Positions 10,830-22,969 are shown, numbered from the stretch's first letter. The stretch is DNA of 64,000 nucleotides from Mauremys mutica (GCF_020497125.1 NC_059075.1:47094003-47158002); one strand, 5' to 3'. Notes: generated from the letters alone by a model not told the origin. Translations and numbers: made by a program.

Positions 10830-11640
10830 CAGGCTTGGCCTGTGCAGCCTTTGTTCTCAGTGCTAGAGGTGAGTGGGGAAAAGCACCTCAAGGTATTTGT
10901 ACAAAAAAAATGTCTGCTTCGCCTTCTGTATATAAGGTCTCAGAGTTACCAGATTCAAAACCTTCAGAACCATCTCTGAATAAGAAGGGAAAGCTTCAGT
11001 TTCAATAACAATTGGAGAGCACTATGAATCCTCAGGACCACTATCCACTTCTCTCTAATAAAAAAGGAACTTACTTAAAAGTATCAATACATTGAAGGCA
11101 GAGGTCTCTAAAGTATGCACTAAATCTAGCACATAGAGTTGATCTTCTCATTGTATAGAAGACACACTGGATCTGGCCTTGTCCCAGCGCAACCCATAAC
11201 CCCTGATCGTGCACAGTCTTTTGGTTGCCAGGTGCACTCATTTGCTCATCAGCGTGGGATCCCAGTCTATCTGTACTACAAGGGAGTGAGGTTTGTATCA
11301 GGAGCTCTCTTTGGTTCTGCTTGGTAGCTTTATCCACCAACTGGAAGGCTTGAGGATTGGGGAACATTTACTGGAATTGGCTAATCCTTGGATTCAACAC
11401 TCATCAAGACAGGATTCTCTGGATCCAACTCAGGCATCTGGATTCAAAGGTCCAAGAGAAATTATTCAAAACTACAACTCCTCTAACGATCTGTCAAATC
11501 TATCTAGAGTTTTTTCAGCACCACTAGAATGTCAGATCCAAAGGTATCTATCCGCTTCAGACATGGCCTTACAGATCCAAGACCTAGGTCCTTCATATGG
11601 ATAGATCTTCCCACTCCTGGGCTCATGGAGTTGGTTTCCT
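10830..11640 (+). mobile_element. Probable DIRS-like gag fragment
   Basis: Three overlapping + strand ORFs (10703-11008, 11139-11327, 11293-11604) give Ser/Pro/Lys-rich peptide including KVSELPDSKPSEPSLNKKGK, which resembles the low-complexity N-terminal region of DIRS gag proteins seen in reptiles. No catalytic motif is present. The call rests on recalled similarity and on two other DIRS-like fragments nearby. It could be another retroelement gag. Confidence 0.38.
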
Positions 11641-11665
11641 GATCTCTTAGACAGTGGTCAATCCT

Positions 11666-11930
11666 TTCATTATTAACATTATTATTTGTATTACAGCAGA
11701 GTGCAACTGAGATCAGGGCCCCCTGTTGTCAGGCACTATAAAAAACATAGGAAGAGACAGTCCCCTTCCCAATGAGAATACAATCTAAATAGACAATATA
11801 ATAAGAGTAGGAGAGGAAATGGAGACACAGAGATATGAAATTATTTGTCTAAGGTCATCCAGCAGGGCAGTGGCAGAATCAGGAACAGAACTCCTGAATC
11901 CCAACCTATTGCCCTCCAGTACGCTATAAT
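11666..11930. repeat. Old SINE-like repeat, left part
   Basis: The stretch begins TATTTGTATTACAGCAGAG and contains AGAGACAGTCCC and then AAGGTCATCCAGCAGGGCAG, which in reverse resembles the core of ancient tRNA-derived SINEs. The same family recurs in degraded form at 34680-34790. It is interrupted by the TIR element 11931-12577 and resumes at 12585 (ACACTGCCTTTTTCC), so the repeat was already resident when that element inserted. Confidence 0.6.
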
Positions 11931-12577
11931 TAGAGCCCTACCAAATTCCCAGCCATGAAAAACATGTCACAGACCGTGAATTCTGGTCTCCTCCTGTGAA
12001 ATTTGGTATTTTGTATGGTTTTACCCTATACTATACAGATTTCATGGAGGAGACCAGTGTTTCTCAAATTGGGGGTCCTAACCCAAAAGGCAGTTGCGGG
12101 GGGGGGGGGCACGGGCGGTGTCACAAAGTTATTTTGGGCGGGGGGGGGTGGTATTGCCAACCTTACTTCTGCACTGCCTTCAGGGTTGGGTGGCTGGAGA
12201 GCGGTGGCTGTTGGCCAGGCGCCCAGCTCTGAAGGCAGCACACCACCAGCAGCAGTGTAGAAGTAAGGGTAGCAATGCCATACTATGACACCCTTACTTC
12301 TGCACTGCCGCCTTCAGAGCTGGGTGGCTGGTGAGTGGCGGCTGCTGACTCAGGGCCCTGCTCTGCAGGAAGCAGCACAAAAGTAAGGGTGGCAATATCA
12401 CATCATGCCACCCTTACTTCTGTGCTGGAGCTGGCAGTGGTTCTGCCTTCAGAGCTGGGCTCCCGACCAGCAGCTGCCACTCTCCAGCTGCCCAGCTCTG
12501 AAGGCAGCACCGCCACCAGCAGTGAAATCGGGCTGTGAAATTGACCAAAATCGACCGTGAATTTGGTAAGGTCCTAA
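11931..12577. mobile_element. TIR DNA element inserted in a SINE-like repeat
   Basis: The heptamer CTATAAT occurs at 11924-11930 and at 12578-12584, immediately flanking 647 bp. The left end reads TAGAGCCCTACCAAATTC and the right end, reverse-complemented, reads TTAGGACCTTACCAAATTC, so the TIRs are about 18 bp with several mismatches. If one further base is allowed, the duplication is 7 of 8, which fits a hAT-type element. The interior has G-runs (12099-12110, 12139-12148) and repeated AGCTCTGAAGGCAGCA / TACTTCTGCACTGC blocks in both orientations. There is no transposase. Confidence 0.8.
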
Positions 12578-12605
12578 CTATAATACACTGCCTTTTTCCT
12601 CTGGA

Positions 12606-13624
12606 TTTTTCCAGTCTTGGAAACAGGGATTCCAAACTATGGCCCTTATGGCCAATTCTACCCTGGTGGCCCTTGAGTCATACAGCCTCAGGATGCACCT
12701 TTTCAGGAGTCTTCAGGAGGTCATCTTTCAAAAACGTAAGAGGATAACAAAGCCGAATCACTATGTTCTCGAGATACTAAGAATTCTAAAAATCTTCCAC
12801 GGGTTTTCCTGTATCTACCCAAAGTATAGACTTAGCAGGAAGTGTGATCACTATTGAATTACAACCACCACTTCCTTGCAGCATCATGCCTTTTCCTTGG
12901 AGGTATCCCTGCCAATTACTAACCAGACCTAACCCTGCTTAAGCTTGTGCAATCTCACAAGATGGTTCAGCTGCCAAAAGTAATCAGTTTTGTGCTGTGA
13001 ATGGGTAGCTGTTTTTTTATTTTGAAACCATAAACCTGACACTGAGTTGGCAAAGCAATATAGTTCTACCATAGCCCATTAACTATTATAGCGGCAACTG
13101 GAAAACCTACACGCTTCCTTAACAGGGATTTAAACCTATTGATCCACATTAATCATTATCTATAAGCTACTCCTGTGCAGTGCCTCAACATTACCAAACT
13201 GCTCCATTAGAGTTCCCTTGCATGGAACTCAAACCCTACGCAGTGGAACTTCCACTGTTTTTAGTGTCTTCTATTCCCATGGGGGTAGATCAGCATTTGA
13301 GCCCTTAGACTCAAAATGAAATGACAACTGTATTGATAGGCTCAACCCTACATTAGTTCACACTCAGAACAATATTTTCACAACCATAGGGGATCACATG
13401 TGACAATGGTACAGCATATACTCCTGTGCTTTACCCAAATTCCAAAGAGAGACTGTTTTAATCTGTTTATAAAGATCATGAGCTGTGGAGGATAGGTTAG
13501 ATACGAATTTGCTCTAAAATTTTATCATCACAGGGAACCATTACTTCTGAATCATTTTTAGGTGGTGACACTTGAACTTTGACTTTTTCTGCATCTACCT
13601 TCACCCCCTCTATCAGTCATATGC
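12606..13624. other. Intergenic, nothing recognised
   Basis: AT-rich unannotated stretch without ORFs above 72 codons or visible repeat termini. Confidence 0.4.
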
Positions 13625-13630
13625 CATAAT

Positions 13631-16600
13631 TACTCCTGGGGGAATTTCTGTGTCACTGCGCATGCGCAGAATTCATGGCCCCCACAGATTTATTGCTTAA
13701 CTTGCAGAAAAATGACTTCTGACGGAGAAGCAAAGGGAAGCCACAAAAGCGGTCATGCGCCCACTCCCTGGCAGAGCAGATAGGTCAGTTTGGGCACCCA
13801 GAGCAGCCGGTAGAGATGTAAATCACTGCCTGGGGGTCGGGGGGGCTGGGTAGTTGTGTATGAGAGAAAGAGACACAGGGTACGTCTACACTATGGGATT
13901 ATTCCAATTTTACATAAACCAGTTTAGTAAAACAGATTGTATAAATTGAGTGCACGCGGCCACTCTAAGCACATTAATTCGGTGGTGTGCATCCGCGGTC
14001 CGAGGCTAGCATCGATTTCTGGAGCGTTGCACTGTGGGTAGCTATTCCGCAGCTATCCCATAGTTCCTGCAGTCTCCCCCGCCCCTTGGAATTCTGGGTT
14101 GAGATCCCAGTGCCTGATGGGGCAAAAATCATTGTCGCGGGTGGTTCTGGGTAAATGTCGTCAGTCACTCCTTCCTTTGGGAAAGCAACGGCAGACAATC
14201 ATTTTGCGTCCTTTTTCCCTGGATTGCCCTGGCAGACGCCATTAGCATGGCAACCACGGAGCCTGTTTTGCCTTTTGTCACTGTCACCGTATGTGTACTA
14301 AATGCCGCTGACAGAGGCGATTCAGCAGCGCTACACAGCAGCATTCATTTGCTTTTGCATGATAGCAGAGCTGGTTATCAGCTGTTCTGTACCATCTACC
14401 ATGCCATTGTAAATTGATAATGAGATGATGGTTACCAGTCCTTTTGTGCTGTATCATCTGCTGCTGTCATAGGTGCCCCTGGCTGAGATTGGCCAGGGGT
14501 GCAGAAAACAAAAATGGGAATGACTCCCTGAATCAATTTTCCTTTATGGTATCTAAAAATAGAATCAGTCCTGCCTAGAATATGGGGCAAGTGTACTAGA
14601 GAACCAGTGTATCAGAGAACCAGAGAGCACAGCTGCTCTATGTCAGGTCCAGCAGAAATTATGAGCTGTATGCTATTCACAGAGGGTGCCCCTGCAACAA
14701 CCCCACCTCTTGCTTCTCTCCTCCCTCAGCCTTCCTGGGCTACCATGGCAGTGTCCCCCCATTTGTGTGATGAAGTAATAAAGAATGCAGGAATAAGAAA
14801 CAGTGACTTGTTAGTGAGATAAAATGAGGGGAAGGCAGCCTCCAGCTGCTATGATAGTCCAGACAGGACAGCCGTGTGGGGGAGAGGAGCCCAGCATCCC
14901 GCTGCTATGATAGTCCAGGCAGAACAGAATCTTTTCTTTACACATGAAGGGCGGGGGCTGATGGAGCTCAGCCCCCTATTGCTATGATGAAGATGGTTAC
15001 CAGCTGTTCTGTACCATCTACTAGGAATGATCAGGAGTTTTTTACCCAGGCACCACCCCCCCCAGCCAACCTCACCAGAGGCCAGCCAGGAGCACTCACA
15101 GGCACATGATGAGGACGGATACCAGTCCTATTGTACTGCACCATCTGCCACAAGGCTGAGAATGACAATGGATATCAGTCATATTGTACCATCAGCCACC
15201 AAGGAGGGGGGGCAAGGATGCTACAGTTCACTGCCGCAGCATCGTGTCTACCAGCAGCATTCAGTAAACATAGGGTGACATTTGAAAGAGTCAAGAGATG
15301 ATTTTTTTTCCCCTTTTCCTTCTGGGAGTGGGTGGGGGGGTAAATTGACGAGCTATGCCCTGAACCACCGCGGAGAATGTGTTTGACCCTACAGGCATTG
15401 GGAGCTCAGCCAAGAATGCAAATGCTTTTTGGAGACTGCAGGAACTGTGGGATAGCTTGAGTCCTCAGTCCTCCCTCCCTCCCTCCCTCCATGAGCGTCC
15501 ATTTGATTCTTTGGCTTTCCGTTACGCTTGTCACGCAGCAGTGCGCTGAGTCCCTGCTATGGTCTCTGTCTGGAGATTTTTTTAAAATGCTTTGGAATTT
15601 CATCTTCTGTAATGGAGCTCTGATAGAACAGATTTGTCTGCCCATACAGCGATCACATCCGTACGGTCCATGCTGGAGCTCTTTTTGGATTTGGGACTGC
15701 ATCGCCACCCGTGCAGATCAGAGCTCCACGCTGGGCAAGCAGGAAATTATATTCAAAAGTTCACGGGGCTTTTCCTGTGTACCTGGCCAGTGCATCCGAG
15801 TTCTGATTGCTGTCCAGAGCAGTCAGTGGTGCACTGTGGGATACCGCCCAGAGGCCAATACCATCGATTTGCGGCCACACTAACCCTAATCCGATATGGT
15901 AATACCGATATTAGCGCTACTCCTCTCGTTGGGGAGAAGTACAGAAACCGGTTTAAAGAGCCCTTTATATCGATATAAAGGGCCTCTTAGTGTGGACAGG
16001 TGTGGCATTAAATCGGTTTAACGCTCCTAAAACCGGTTTAAACACATAGTGTAGACCAGGCCACACACTCTGTCCCTCTTGCTCGCAAATGCAGCTCAGC
16101 ATGGAGGGGCAGGGCTTTGGGGTATTTCTGAAGAGGTAGGCATGGGGCAGGCTCTATTCCCTTAGGCAGAGGAGAATGTAGCAGCCTGTCTGCTTAATGA
16201 ATTGTTCCCATTGTTTTTAGTGAATTTAAAGCTTCTTTACATTGCCAGAGTGGTGTAAAGGAGCCTTATTGTAAAAGACAGTGTGGCCTTAGCCTTATAA
16301 ATGCTTATGGTGCTTTAGTGATTAGAAATGGTCTAAATTTTTGGACTGAAATTTTTTCCTATAAAAATGGGCTCCATGAACTGTTTGCTACTGAGCTTTT
16401 TGGAGATGGTCAGTAGCCAGTATAAATTGTGAGTTTGAGTCCCCAGCCCTCACTTGCTCTGCAGTTACCTATGATGTAACACTGAGCATGTGGCTACATA
16501 TATTTGTTGACTAATAATTAGAAGTAAAGGGTCACTACTAGCTATATTACTATAAGACAGAGGTGGGTTGATTTCCTTCAATGCTCCCACTCCCATTCTC

Positions 16601-16747
16601 TATCCATTGTATTGTAGTTTAAATAAATTACCAAAATAATTGAAACTAGCTGGATTATATTGCATTATTTTGACAAAAAATATGCAAAATGTTAAAATAT
16701 TGTGAGCAGAATTTTTAATTTTTTGATGCAGAATTCCCCCAGGAGTA
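13631..16747. mobile_element. TIR element (TACTCCTGGGGGAATT ends) containing a nested element
   Basis: The left end reads TACTCCTGGGGGAATT and the right end reads GAATTCCCCCAGGAGTA at 16731-16747, perfect inverted repeats over the outer 12 bases and near-perfect to about 17. The hexamer CATAAT abuts both ends (13625-13630, 16748-16753) and is the likely target duplication. The body is two short flanks (13631-13877 and 16063-16747) split by a second element at 13878-16062. No transposase ORF is present. Superfamily is not assigned. Confidence 0.82.
13878..16062. mobile_element. 2.2-kb GTCTACAC/GTGTAGAC-ended non-autonomous element
   Basis: The left end reads GGGTACGTCTACACTATG and the right end CATAGTGTAGACCAGGCC, inverted repeats sharing GTCTACACTATG. 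A 5-base ACACA abuts both ends, although the local sequence is CA-rich. The interior repeats phrases such as TGCTATGATAGTCCAG (near 14850 and 14910) and CTGTTCTGTACCATCTAC (near 14380 and 15005), and carries a 24-bp perfect palindrome at 15960-15983. I recognise the family as a very common turtle repeat. ORFs of 71-130 codons inside it match no protein I know. A 103-bp piece of its left end also sits inside the hAT copy at 58954-59056. Confidence 0.8.
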
Positions 16748-16753
16748 CATAAT

Positions 16754-17378
16754 GTAGCCTCAGTAGCATTCAGAACTTGTTTTAACCTTATGTTATGTTC
16801 TTCCTCTGACTTTATTAGCCTCACTATAGTTGCTAGAGGTGTCGAGATGGGATGAGCCGTTCTTTATATTGTATTGATGTTTATATTGTGTATTTTATTT
16901 ATGTAATAGGCCCTCAAAGCTTAAGGGAGGCATCTATAGAGGTTTTTATAAATGTAAATAAATGAAATTAATATTTTCTAAAGTAACATGCTAACTATAC
17001 TCTGTTGTTAATGTGCAGGTAGCAATGTGGACTTATTTGCACAGAATCTTTAAATACATCATGGCCCCAACTGCTTTAATTGTTTATATTTTGTTTAATT
17101 GTACAGATTTTTTTCATTTAGGGCCTGATCCAAAGCTCCCAAGAGTCAAAGGAAAAACTCCCATTGACTTTAATGGGCTTTAGATCAAGTCCTTGCAATA
17201 TACACAGATCTTTTTAAATAAAATAGACTCCGGTATTTAAATTATTGAATAGTTATTCGAGGGGCAAATTAAATATGTCTGTATAAAGAGAGAGATATTT
17301 AACTATTTTTGTTTGTAGACTACTTTTCACCCACATTATTGATTTATTGGAAAGGTGAATATGTTCAGAAAATGATTT
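16754..17378. other. Intergenic, mostly unrecognised
   Basis: AT-rich sequence. A patch at 17122-17192 (GGGCCTGATCCAAAGC, then TTGACTTTAATGGGCTTTAGATC) is partly self-complementary and looks like an old dispersed inverted-repeat element, but the ends are too decayed to place. Confidence 0.45.
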
Positions 17379-17386
17379 CCTTTAGA

Positions 17387-17825
17387 CAGGGGCGGCTCTA
17401 GGTTTTTGGCCGCCCCAAGCAGTCATGCCCGGGAGGCGCCCCCGAGCCGCGGGAGCAGCGGACCTCCCGCGGGCATGACTGCAGAGGGTCCACTGGTCGC
17501 GCGGCTTGGCTGGACCTCCCGCAGCTGCGGGCGGTTCGCAGGTCCGGCGGCTCCGGTTGAGCTGCCGCAGGCATGCCTGCGGGAGGTCCAGCCGAGCCGC
17601 GGGACCAGCGAACCGTCCGCAGTCATGCCTGCGGGAGGTCCACTGGAGCCGCCGGCCGAGCGTCCCCTCCGCAGTCATGCCTGCGGCAGGTCCGCTGCTC
17701 CCGGGGCTCCGGTGGACCTCCCGCAGGCATGACTGCGGCAGGTCCGCCGGCCCAGCCTGCCGCCCCCCGGGGAAAGGGCCGCCCCAGGCAGGGGCTTGCC
17801 CCGCTGGGCTCTGGAGCCGGCCCTG
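17387..17825. mobile_element. GC-rich non-autonomous hAT-like element with perfect 8-bp TSD
   Basis: CCTTTAGA is present at 17379-17386 and 17826-17833. The ends are CAGGGGCGGCTCTA and, reverse-complemented from the right, CAGGGCCGGCTCCA, typical hAT-type CAGGG termini. The 439-bp body is extremely GC-rich and built from imperfect repeats of CCGCAGTCATGCCTGCGG and its complement GGAGGTCCACTGG, many self-complementary. The GC content produces long overlapping ORFs in four frames, none of which is a gene. Flanking DNA is AT-rich, so the boundaries are sharp. Confidence 0.93.
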
Positions 17826-17833
17826 CCTTTAGA

Positions 17834-18256
17834 ACAGAGAATTCAGTCTAAAGTCTACTCTCACTTAGAGTGGTATAAAATCTGATTTCTGAAGTCCATG
17901 GAATTACTCTAGATTTACACGTCTGAAACTAAGAACAGAACTGGCTCTAAGATTAAAGCCTGTAACTAGCTTTGTTTTTCTTATTCTATTTTTTAAGCAC
18001 CTGAGTGCAAATTTAAGAAACTGACTAACCCTCTGCTAAATTTTTCATAGGAAATAATCTTATTTTCTCTATGAAATAAAATCTAATCAATGAAATCATA
18101 ATGTTGTTTCCTCTTGGATTAAAACGCCACACTCAGATTGGATGTTACCATCTTATTTTTGGAGATAAGATCACAGAAAAAGCTACAGATCTCAAGGCAA
18201 TCAAAGACTGCCACTCCCCGCACCTGCTGATCCTTCATCTCTCCTCCTGCCCTGCA
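17834..18256. other. Intergenic, nothing recognised
   Basis: AT-rich sequence between two short DNA elements. No ORF of note and no repeat signature. Confidence 0.4.
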
Positions 18257-18261
18257 CTATG

Positions 18262-18549
18262 GGTTAGTCTACATTACATACTTACTTCAGTATAACTATG
18301 TTGCTCAGGAGTGTGAAAAATCCACACCCCTGAGTGACACAGTTATACTGACCTTAACCCCCAACGTAGACAGCGCTAGGTCGGTGAGAAGCTCTCCAGC
18401 CGACACAGCTACAGCCTCTCACGAAGGTGGAGTTAAGCCGATGGGAGAGCTCTCTCTTGTTGGCTTAGAGCATATTCACCAGATGCGCTACAGCAGCGCA
18501 GCCACATCGGTGCAGCTGTGTCAATGTACATTTTTAGTGTAGACCTGCC
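18262..18549. mobile_element. Short TIR MITE (GTCTACA/TGTAGAC ends)
   Basis: The left end reads GGTTAGTCTACATTACA and the right end TTAGTGTAGACCTGCC. CTATG abuts both sides (18257-18261, 18550-18554) and may be a 5-bp target duplication. The interior has internal inverted segments (GTATAACT...AGTTATACTGA). It has no coding capacity. Confidence 0.7.
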
Positions 18550-18939
18550 CTATGATTCACCTGACAGTTATATTTCTATTGGTTCCCTGCTTATGTAGCA
18601 CATTCCCCCTGTGAGAATGGTAGTCACAGACTGCAGTATTGCCAACTCCTGTGATATTTGCTGTTATTTGTAAAGCCCTGGCTTTTTAGTCTGATTTAAA
18701 AAAAAACAAACACTGAGATTTTCCTGTAAAGTAAGTTTCTAGCCCTCACGGTGACAAAGAAAATAAGCTTTAAAACGTGACTCCTAAAAGCTCAACATTC
18801 AGAAGGCATCAAAAGAACGCACCACATATTATTTTGAAAATCCCATAATTTGGGGGTCTGTCTAATGATTTTTGAACACCTGGGGTTGGCAATATTGAGA
18901 CTGCCATTTAAAGGTGCAACAAGTAGCATCTTTGTCAAA

Positions 18940-20478
18940 AACAGGAACTACACAAAAATAAAGAGGCTAGGTAAATGGAAACTAAAAGGAATAGTCACAA
19001 GTGAAATGCCTGCAAGCTGCATGGAAACTATTTAAAAACACTACAATAGAGGCTCAAACTAAATGTGTACCCCAAATAAAACAGTAAGAAGGCCAAAAAA
19101 AATGCCACCATGGATAAACTGAGTATGAGGCAGTTAGAGGCAAAAAGACATCTTTTGAAAATTGGAGTCAAATCCTACGAGGAAAGTAGTAAGTAACATA
19201 CACTTGACTTGCCAGAGTTTAAAAGTATAATGAGGAAGGCCAAAAAATAATCTGAAAAGTAACTAACAAAAGACACAAAAACCAACAGCAATTTTTTTTA
19301 GTATATCAGAAGCAGAAACCCTGCCAAACAATCAGTGGGGCCACTGAGGTGCTAAAGGAGGCCTCGAGCAAGACAAGGCCAATGCAGAGAAGCTAAATGA
19401 ATTCTTTGCATCAGTCCTAACTGCAGAGAATGTGAGAGATTTCTACACCTAAACCATTCTTTTTAGGCGAGAAATCTGAGGAACAGTCCTAGACTGAGGT
19501 GTCAACAGAAGAGGTTTTGGAACAAATTGATAAATTAAACAGTAATAAGTCACCAGGACCACATGGTATTCACCCAAGAGTTCTGAAGGAACTCTCATAT
19601 GAAACTGCAGAACTATCAACTGTGATATGTAACCTATCGCTTAAATCAGCCTCTGTAGCAGATAACTGGAGGATAGCTAATGTGATGCTGATTTATTTAA
19701 AAGGGCTCCAGAGACGATCCTGGCAATTGATAAGCCTAATTTCAGTACTAGGCAAATTGGTTCAAACTGTAGTAAAGAACACAATTATCAAATAAATAAC
19801 CACAATATGTTGGGGGTGGGGGGAGAGAGTCAACTTGGCTTTTGTAAAGGGAAATCATGCTTCACCAATCTATTAGAATTTTTTGAGGGGATCAACAAAT
19901 GTGGAAAAAAGTGATCCAGTGTACTTGGAAATTCAGAAAACTTTGACAAGGTCTCTCACTAAAAACTTTAAGCAAAGTAGGCAGTCATGGGATAAGGGGG
20001 AGGTCTTCTCATGGATCAGTAAGTGGTTAAAAGATAGAAAACAAAGGATAGGAATAAATGGTTAGTTTTCCACAGGGGAGAAAAGTAAACTGTGGGGTCC
20101 CCCAAGGATCTGTACCGGGAACAGTGCCACTCAACATATGCATAAATGATCTCCAAAAAGCAGTGAACAGTGAGGTGGCACAGTTTGCAGCCAATACAAA
20201 ATTACACAAGATAGTTAAATCCGAAGCTGAGCGCAAAGAGTTAAAAAGGATCTCACAAAACAAGATGACTGGGCAACAAAATGGCAGATGAAATTCAGTG
20301 TTGATAAATGCTATGTAATGCACATTGAAAAACAAAATCCCAACTATACATAAAAATTATGGGATCTAAATTAGCTGTTACCACTCAAGAAAGAGATCTT
20401 GTGGATAGTTCTCTGAAAAACATCTGCTCAATGTGCAGTGGCAATCAAAAAAAACCAAAACCTAACAGAATGTTAGGA
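18940..20478 (+). pseudogene. CR1 LINE ORF2 fragment (5' segment)
   Basis: A 5'-truncated CR1 non-LTR retrotransposon. The 98-codon ORF at 19499-19795 reads KLNSNKSPGPHGIHPRVLKE, the CR1 RT start where the consensus has SPGPDGIHPRVL. 20058-20291 gives a broken RT palm (VPQGSVPGTVPL, then IND, then FAANTKL where FADDTKL is expected, so the catalytic Asp-Asp is lost). Frames shift several times. The element is interrupted at about 20479 and its 3' end resumes at about 21340. Confidence 0.85.
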
Positions 20479-21339
20479 ACTACACCTCTACCCTGATAGA
20501 ACGCAACCCAATGTAACACAAATTTGTATATAACGCAGTAAAGCAGCGGGGAGCCCTGGGCCCTTTAAAGCTCCACCCGAGCCCCGCTGCCAGAGCTCCA
20601 GCGGTGATATAAAGGGATCGAGGCTCCCCACAGCAGCTGGAGCACCGAATCCTTTAAATTCCCGCTGGGGCTCTGGCAGCTGGGCTCAGGCGGTGATTTA
20701 AAGGGCCAGAGGGTCATGCTGAAATATCTTAAGATATCTATATATACACACACGTATATATATCTAGGCTTACATACGTATTCACAGCATCCCAAATACT
20801 GCAGGCCTATCTGTTAACGGCGCTTTGCAAGAATATAAATTCAAATGTGTAATCTAATAAAAACATTATCACTACCACACAGGGTGAAAGTAACTCAGGA
20901 CACTTACCGGTACGGGGCGGGGGTGGCTCTAGCCCCCGGAAGGGGCGGCGCATCGGACAGAAGAGGCGGGGTTGGGGTGGTCAGCATCCCCCAGCTACCC
21001 CTTCCAGGATGCCTGGTCCACGCCGCCTGGGGTTCCCGTGGCAATTTAAAGGGCCCGGGGCTCCGGACACCGCTACCGCAGCAGCGGCGTCCGGAGCCCC
21101 GTGCCCTTTTAATTCGCCGGCCCCAGGGCAGCTATTCCCTTGTCGTCGTCCCCCCCCGCTTGTCGGCAGCCGAGTGGGGGCAAAAGGGACAGGGACCTTA
21201 AAGCGTTGCAGGATCCTTTGCCGTGGCAGCACTTTAACATTGCTGCCCTCTCCCCCTCGCGTGTTAAATAGGTAGCACTGGGAGGTATGGCACTACCGTG
21301 CGTTAAATGGATTCGCGCATAAACAGGTTTGTACTGTAC
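20479..21339. mobile_element. Composite GC-rich insertion splitting the CR1
   Basis: CR1 similarity stops after AACAGAATGTTAGGAA and resumes at CTTCTTTACACAATGCAC. Between them lie at least two repeat types. The first begins CTACACCTCTACCCTGATAG and contains TATAACGCAGTAAAGCAGCG. The second begins AGGGTGAAAGTAACTCAGGA near 20880 and contains TACCGGTACGGGGCGGGG with CCGGAGCCCCGTGCCCTTTTAATT blocks. I recognise both phrases from turtle repeats but cannot place exact ends or target duplications. An AT/CA microsatellite lies at 20735-20765. Confidence 0.6.
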
Positions 21340-21665
21340 TTCTTTACACAATGCACAGTCAACCCTATGGAACTCGTTGCCAGTGAATATTGTGACGGCC
21401 AAAAGCATAACTGAGTTAAAAAAAAAAAAAGAATTAGTTAAGTTCATGGAGGATAGGCCCATCAATGGCTATTAGCCAAGATGTTCAGGGACACAACCCC
21501 ATGCTCTTGGTGTTCCTAAACCTCTCACTGCCAGAAGCTGGGACTGGACAGGGGAAGGATCACTTGATAAATTGCTCTGTTCTGTTTATTCCCTTTGAAG
21601 CATCTGGCAATAGCCACTGTTGGAAGACAGGATATTAGGCTAGACAGACCATTGGTCTATGTTAT
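21340..21665 (+). mobile_element. CR1 LINE 3' end
   Basis: CR1 ORF2 C-terminus and 3' UTR: CAATGCACAGTCAACC, then CTATGGAACTCGTTGCCA, a run of A's at 21420, CATCAATGGCTATTAGCCA and GACAGACCATTGGTCTATG. The same phrases appear in the CR1 copies at 46260-46560 and 50300-50600. It is the downstream half of the copy that starts at 18940. Confidence 0.88.
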
Positions 21666-22969
21666 TAATAAGAACTCCCTTGTGTATTGTCTCTCTCAAA
21701 ATTACCACTTCCTCATCTGTTTCCTAGCAATGTTTTATGCTCTTTAAGAATTTCCCGAAATATCATATGTATTAAGTACAAATGGAAGAATAACGCCAAA
21801 CTCAATATCCCCCTTGCTCTCCTCTCACAAATATCTCTGTACCTTCTTCAATCATACCCCTTATGTTTTGGACAACTTCTCCAAACATATTTGCCGAGTT
21901 ACTTTACTTTCCTCATCCAACTCCTTTCTATAGACTCATTTCTGACATCTCACCTGTACAATAAGGGTTGTGGGGGGAGGGGGAGGATAAGATACAAATG
22001 TACCTAGACTTTCAAGAGGGTACTTGCCTCACTGAATGTGATCATACTATATTGCTCATCCTTATCCTCCTTAATCCCTTCCCCTTTGTGTATCAATAAC
22101 CCATATCTTCTCTTGTGCTAAATTCAGACCATATGATCTCTGAGGTAGGGAGCACGGCTTTTCGTTAGTTAGTGTGATGAAGTGTTCACCCCGCACCACC
22201 CTTGAAGGGGATAAGGTGCTTAAAGAGTGGCTGGTTCCTGACTTCCACTTCTCCTGCTTTTTGTGTGGCTATAGATCCCATAGGAAAACTCTAGTTTCCT
22301 TTGGGTTTTTCATCTGCTTCTTTGCCCTGCACTGGCTTTCTCCTTCTTGTGCCCCCTGAAAACTCTACATGTCCTGACATACATATAACACCTCATCCCC
22401 CCCCCACCTCTATATTTTGTATAAGATACTCATATAGCTTCCAGAAGCTTCTCAATTAATTAATATGCCAGCTCCTCCTCCTCTCCCTCTCCTTATTTGG
22501 GCATGTGCTGTCACACACTCCCATACCACACTTTTTTTTTTCCATTCTGCAGTTTTTGTTCCTGAGTTGACCTTGAGCAACCCCATGTGCTCCTTTTGAG
22601 CCTGTTCTGAGCTAGTTAACCCTTCACACTCCAAACTTGTAATGAAGTTTAGCAACTATAGAGCTGTTCTAGTATATTTAGTTGGGATTTAAAATCCTTT
22701 TAAACATGCCTTTCTTTCAGAACACTTACACCATTTTCATTAACTTTAAGCAATGTTTGATAATTTTGAACCAATTAATCAGTCTGGTAGAGGTCTAGGA
22801 TTTCAGGTTTAAGATGAACGAGGAAATTTGAAGAGGAAGTTGTTAAGAATCTACTAATTATGCCAAAAATATTTTTCTGGGGGTACATAGTTATGTCAAG
22901 ACAAACAACACATGGGGAAAGAGAGAACCATTTAGTTAGAAGTGCTTTCTTAAACATTGTTGCCAACTC
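21666..22969. other. Intergenic, nothing recognised
   Basis: Pyrimidine-leaning sequence with a 106-codon ORF (21687-22007) of no recognisable similarity, a G-run near 21971-21985 and a C-run at 22397-22406. I see no gene or element boundary. Confidence 0.4.

Noticed and set aside
12094..12160. G-runs as G-quadruplex switches
   Set aside because: They lie inside a TIR element and vary as simple homopolymers; no reason to claim function.
17406..17851. Several ~100-codon overlapping ORFs on both strands
   Set aside because: Lie inside a GC-rich hAT element whose ends and TSD are clear; low stop-codon density explains them.
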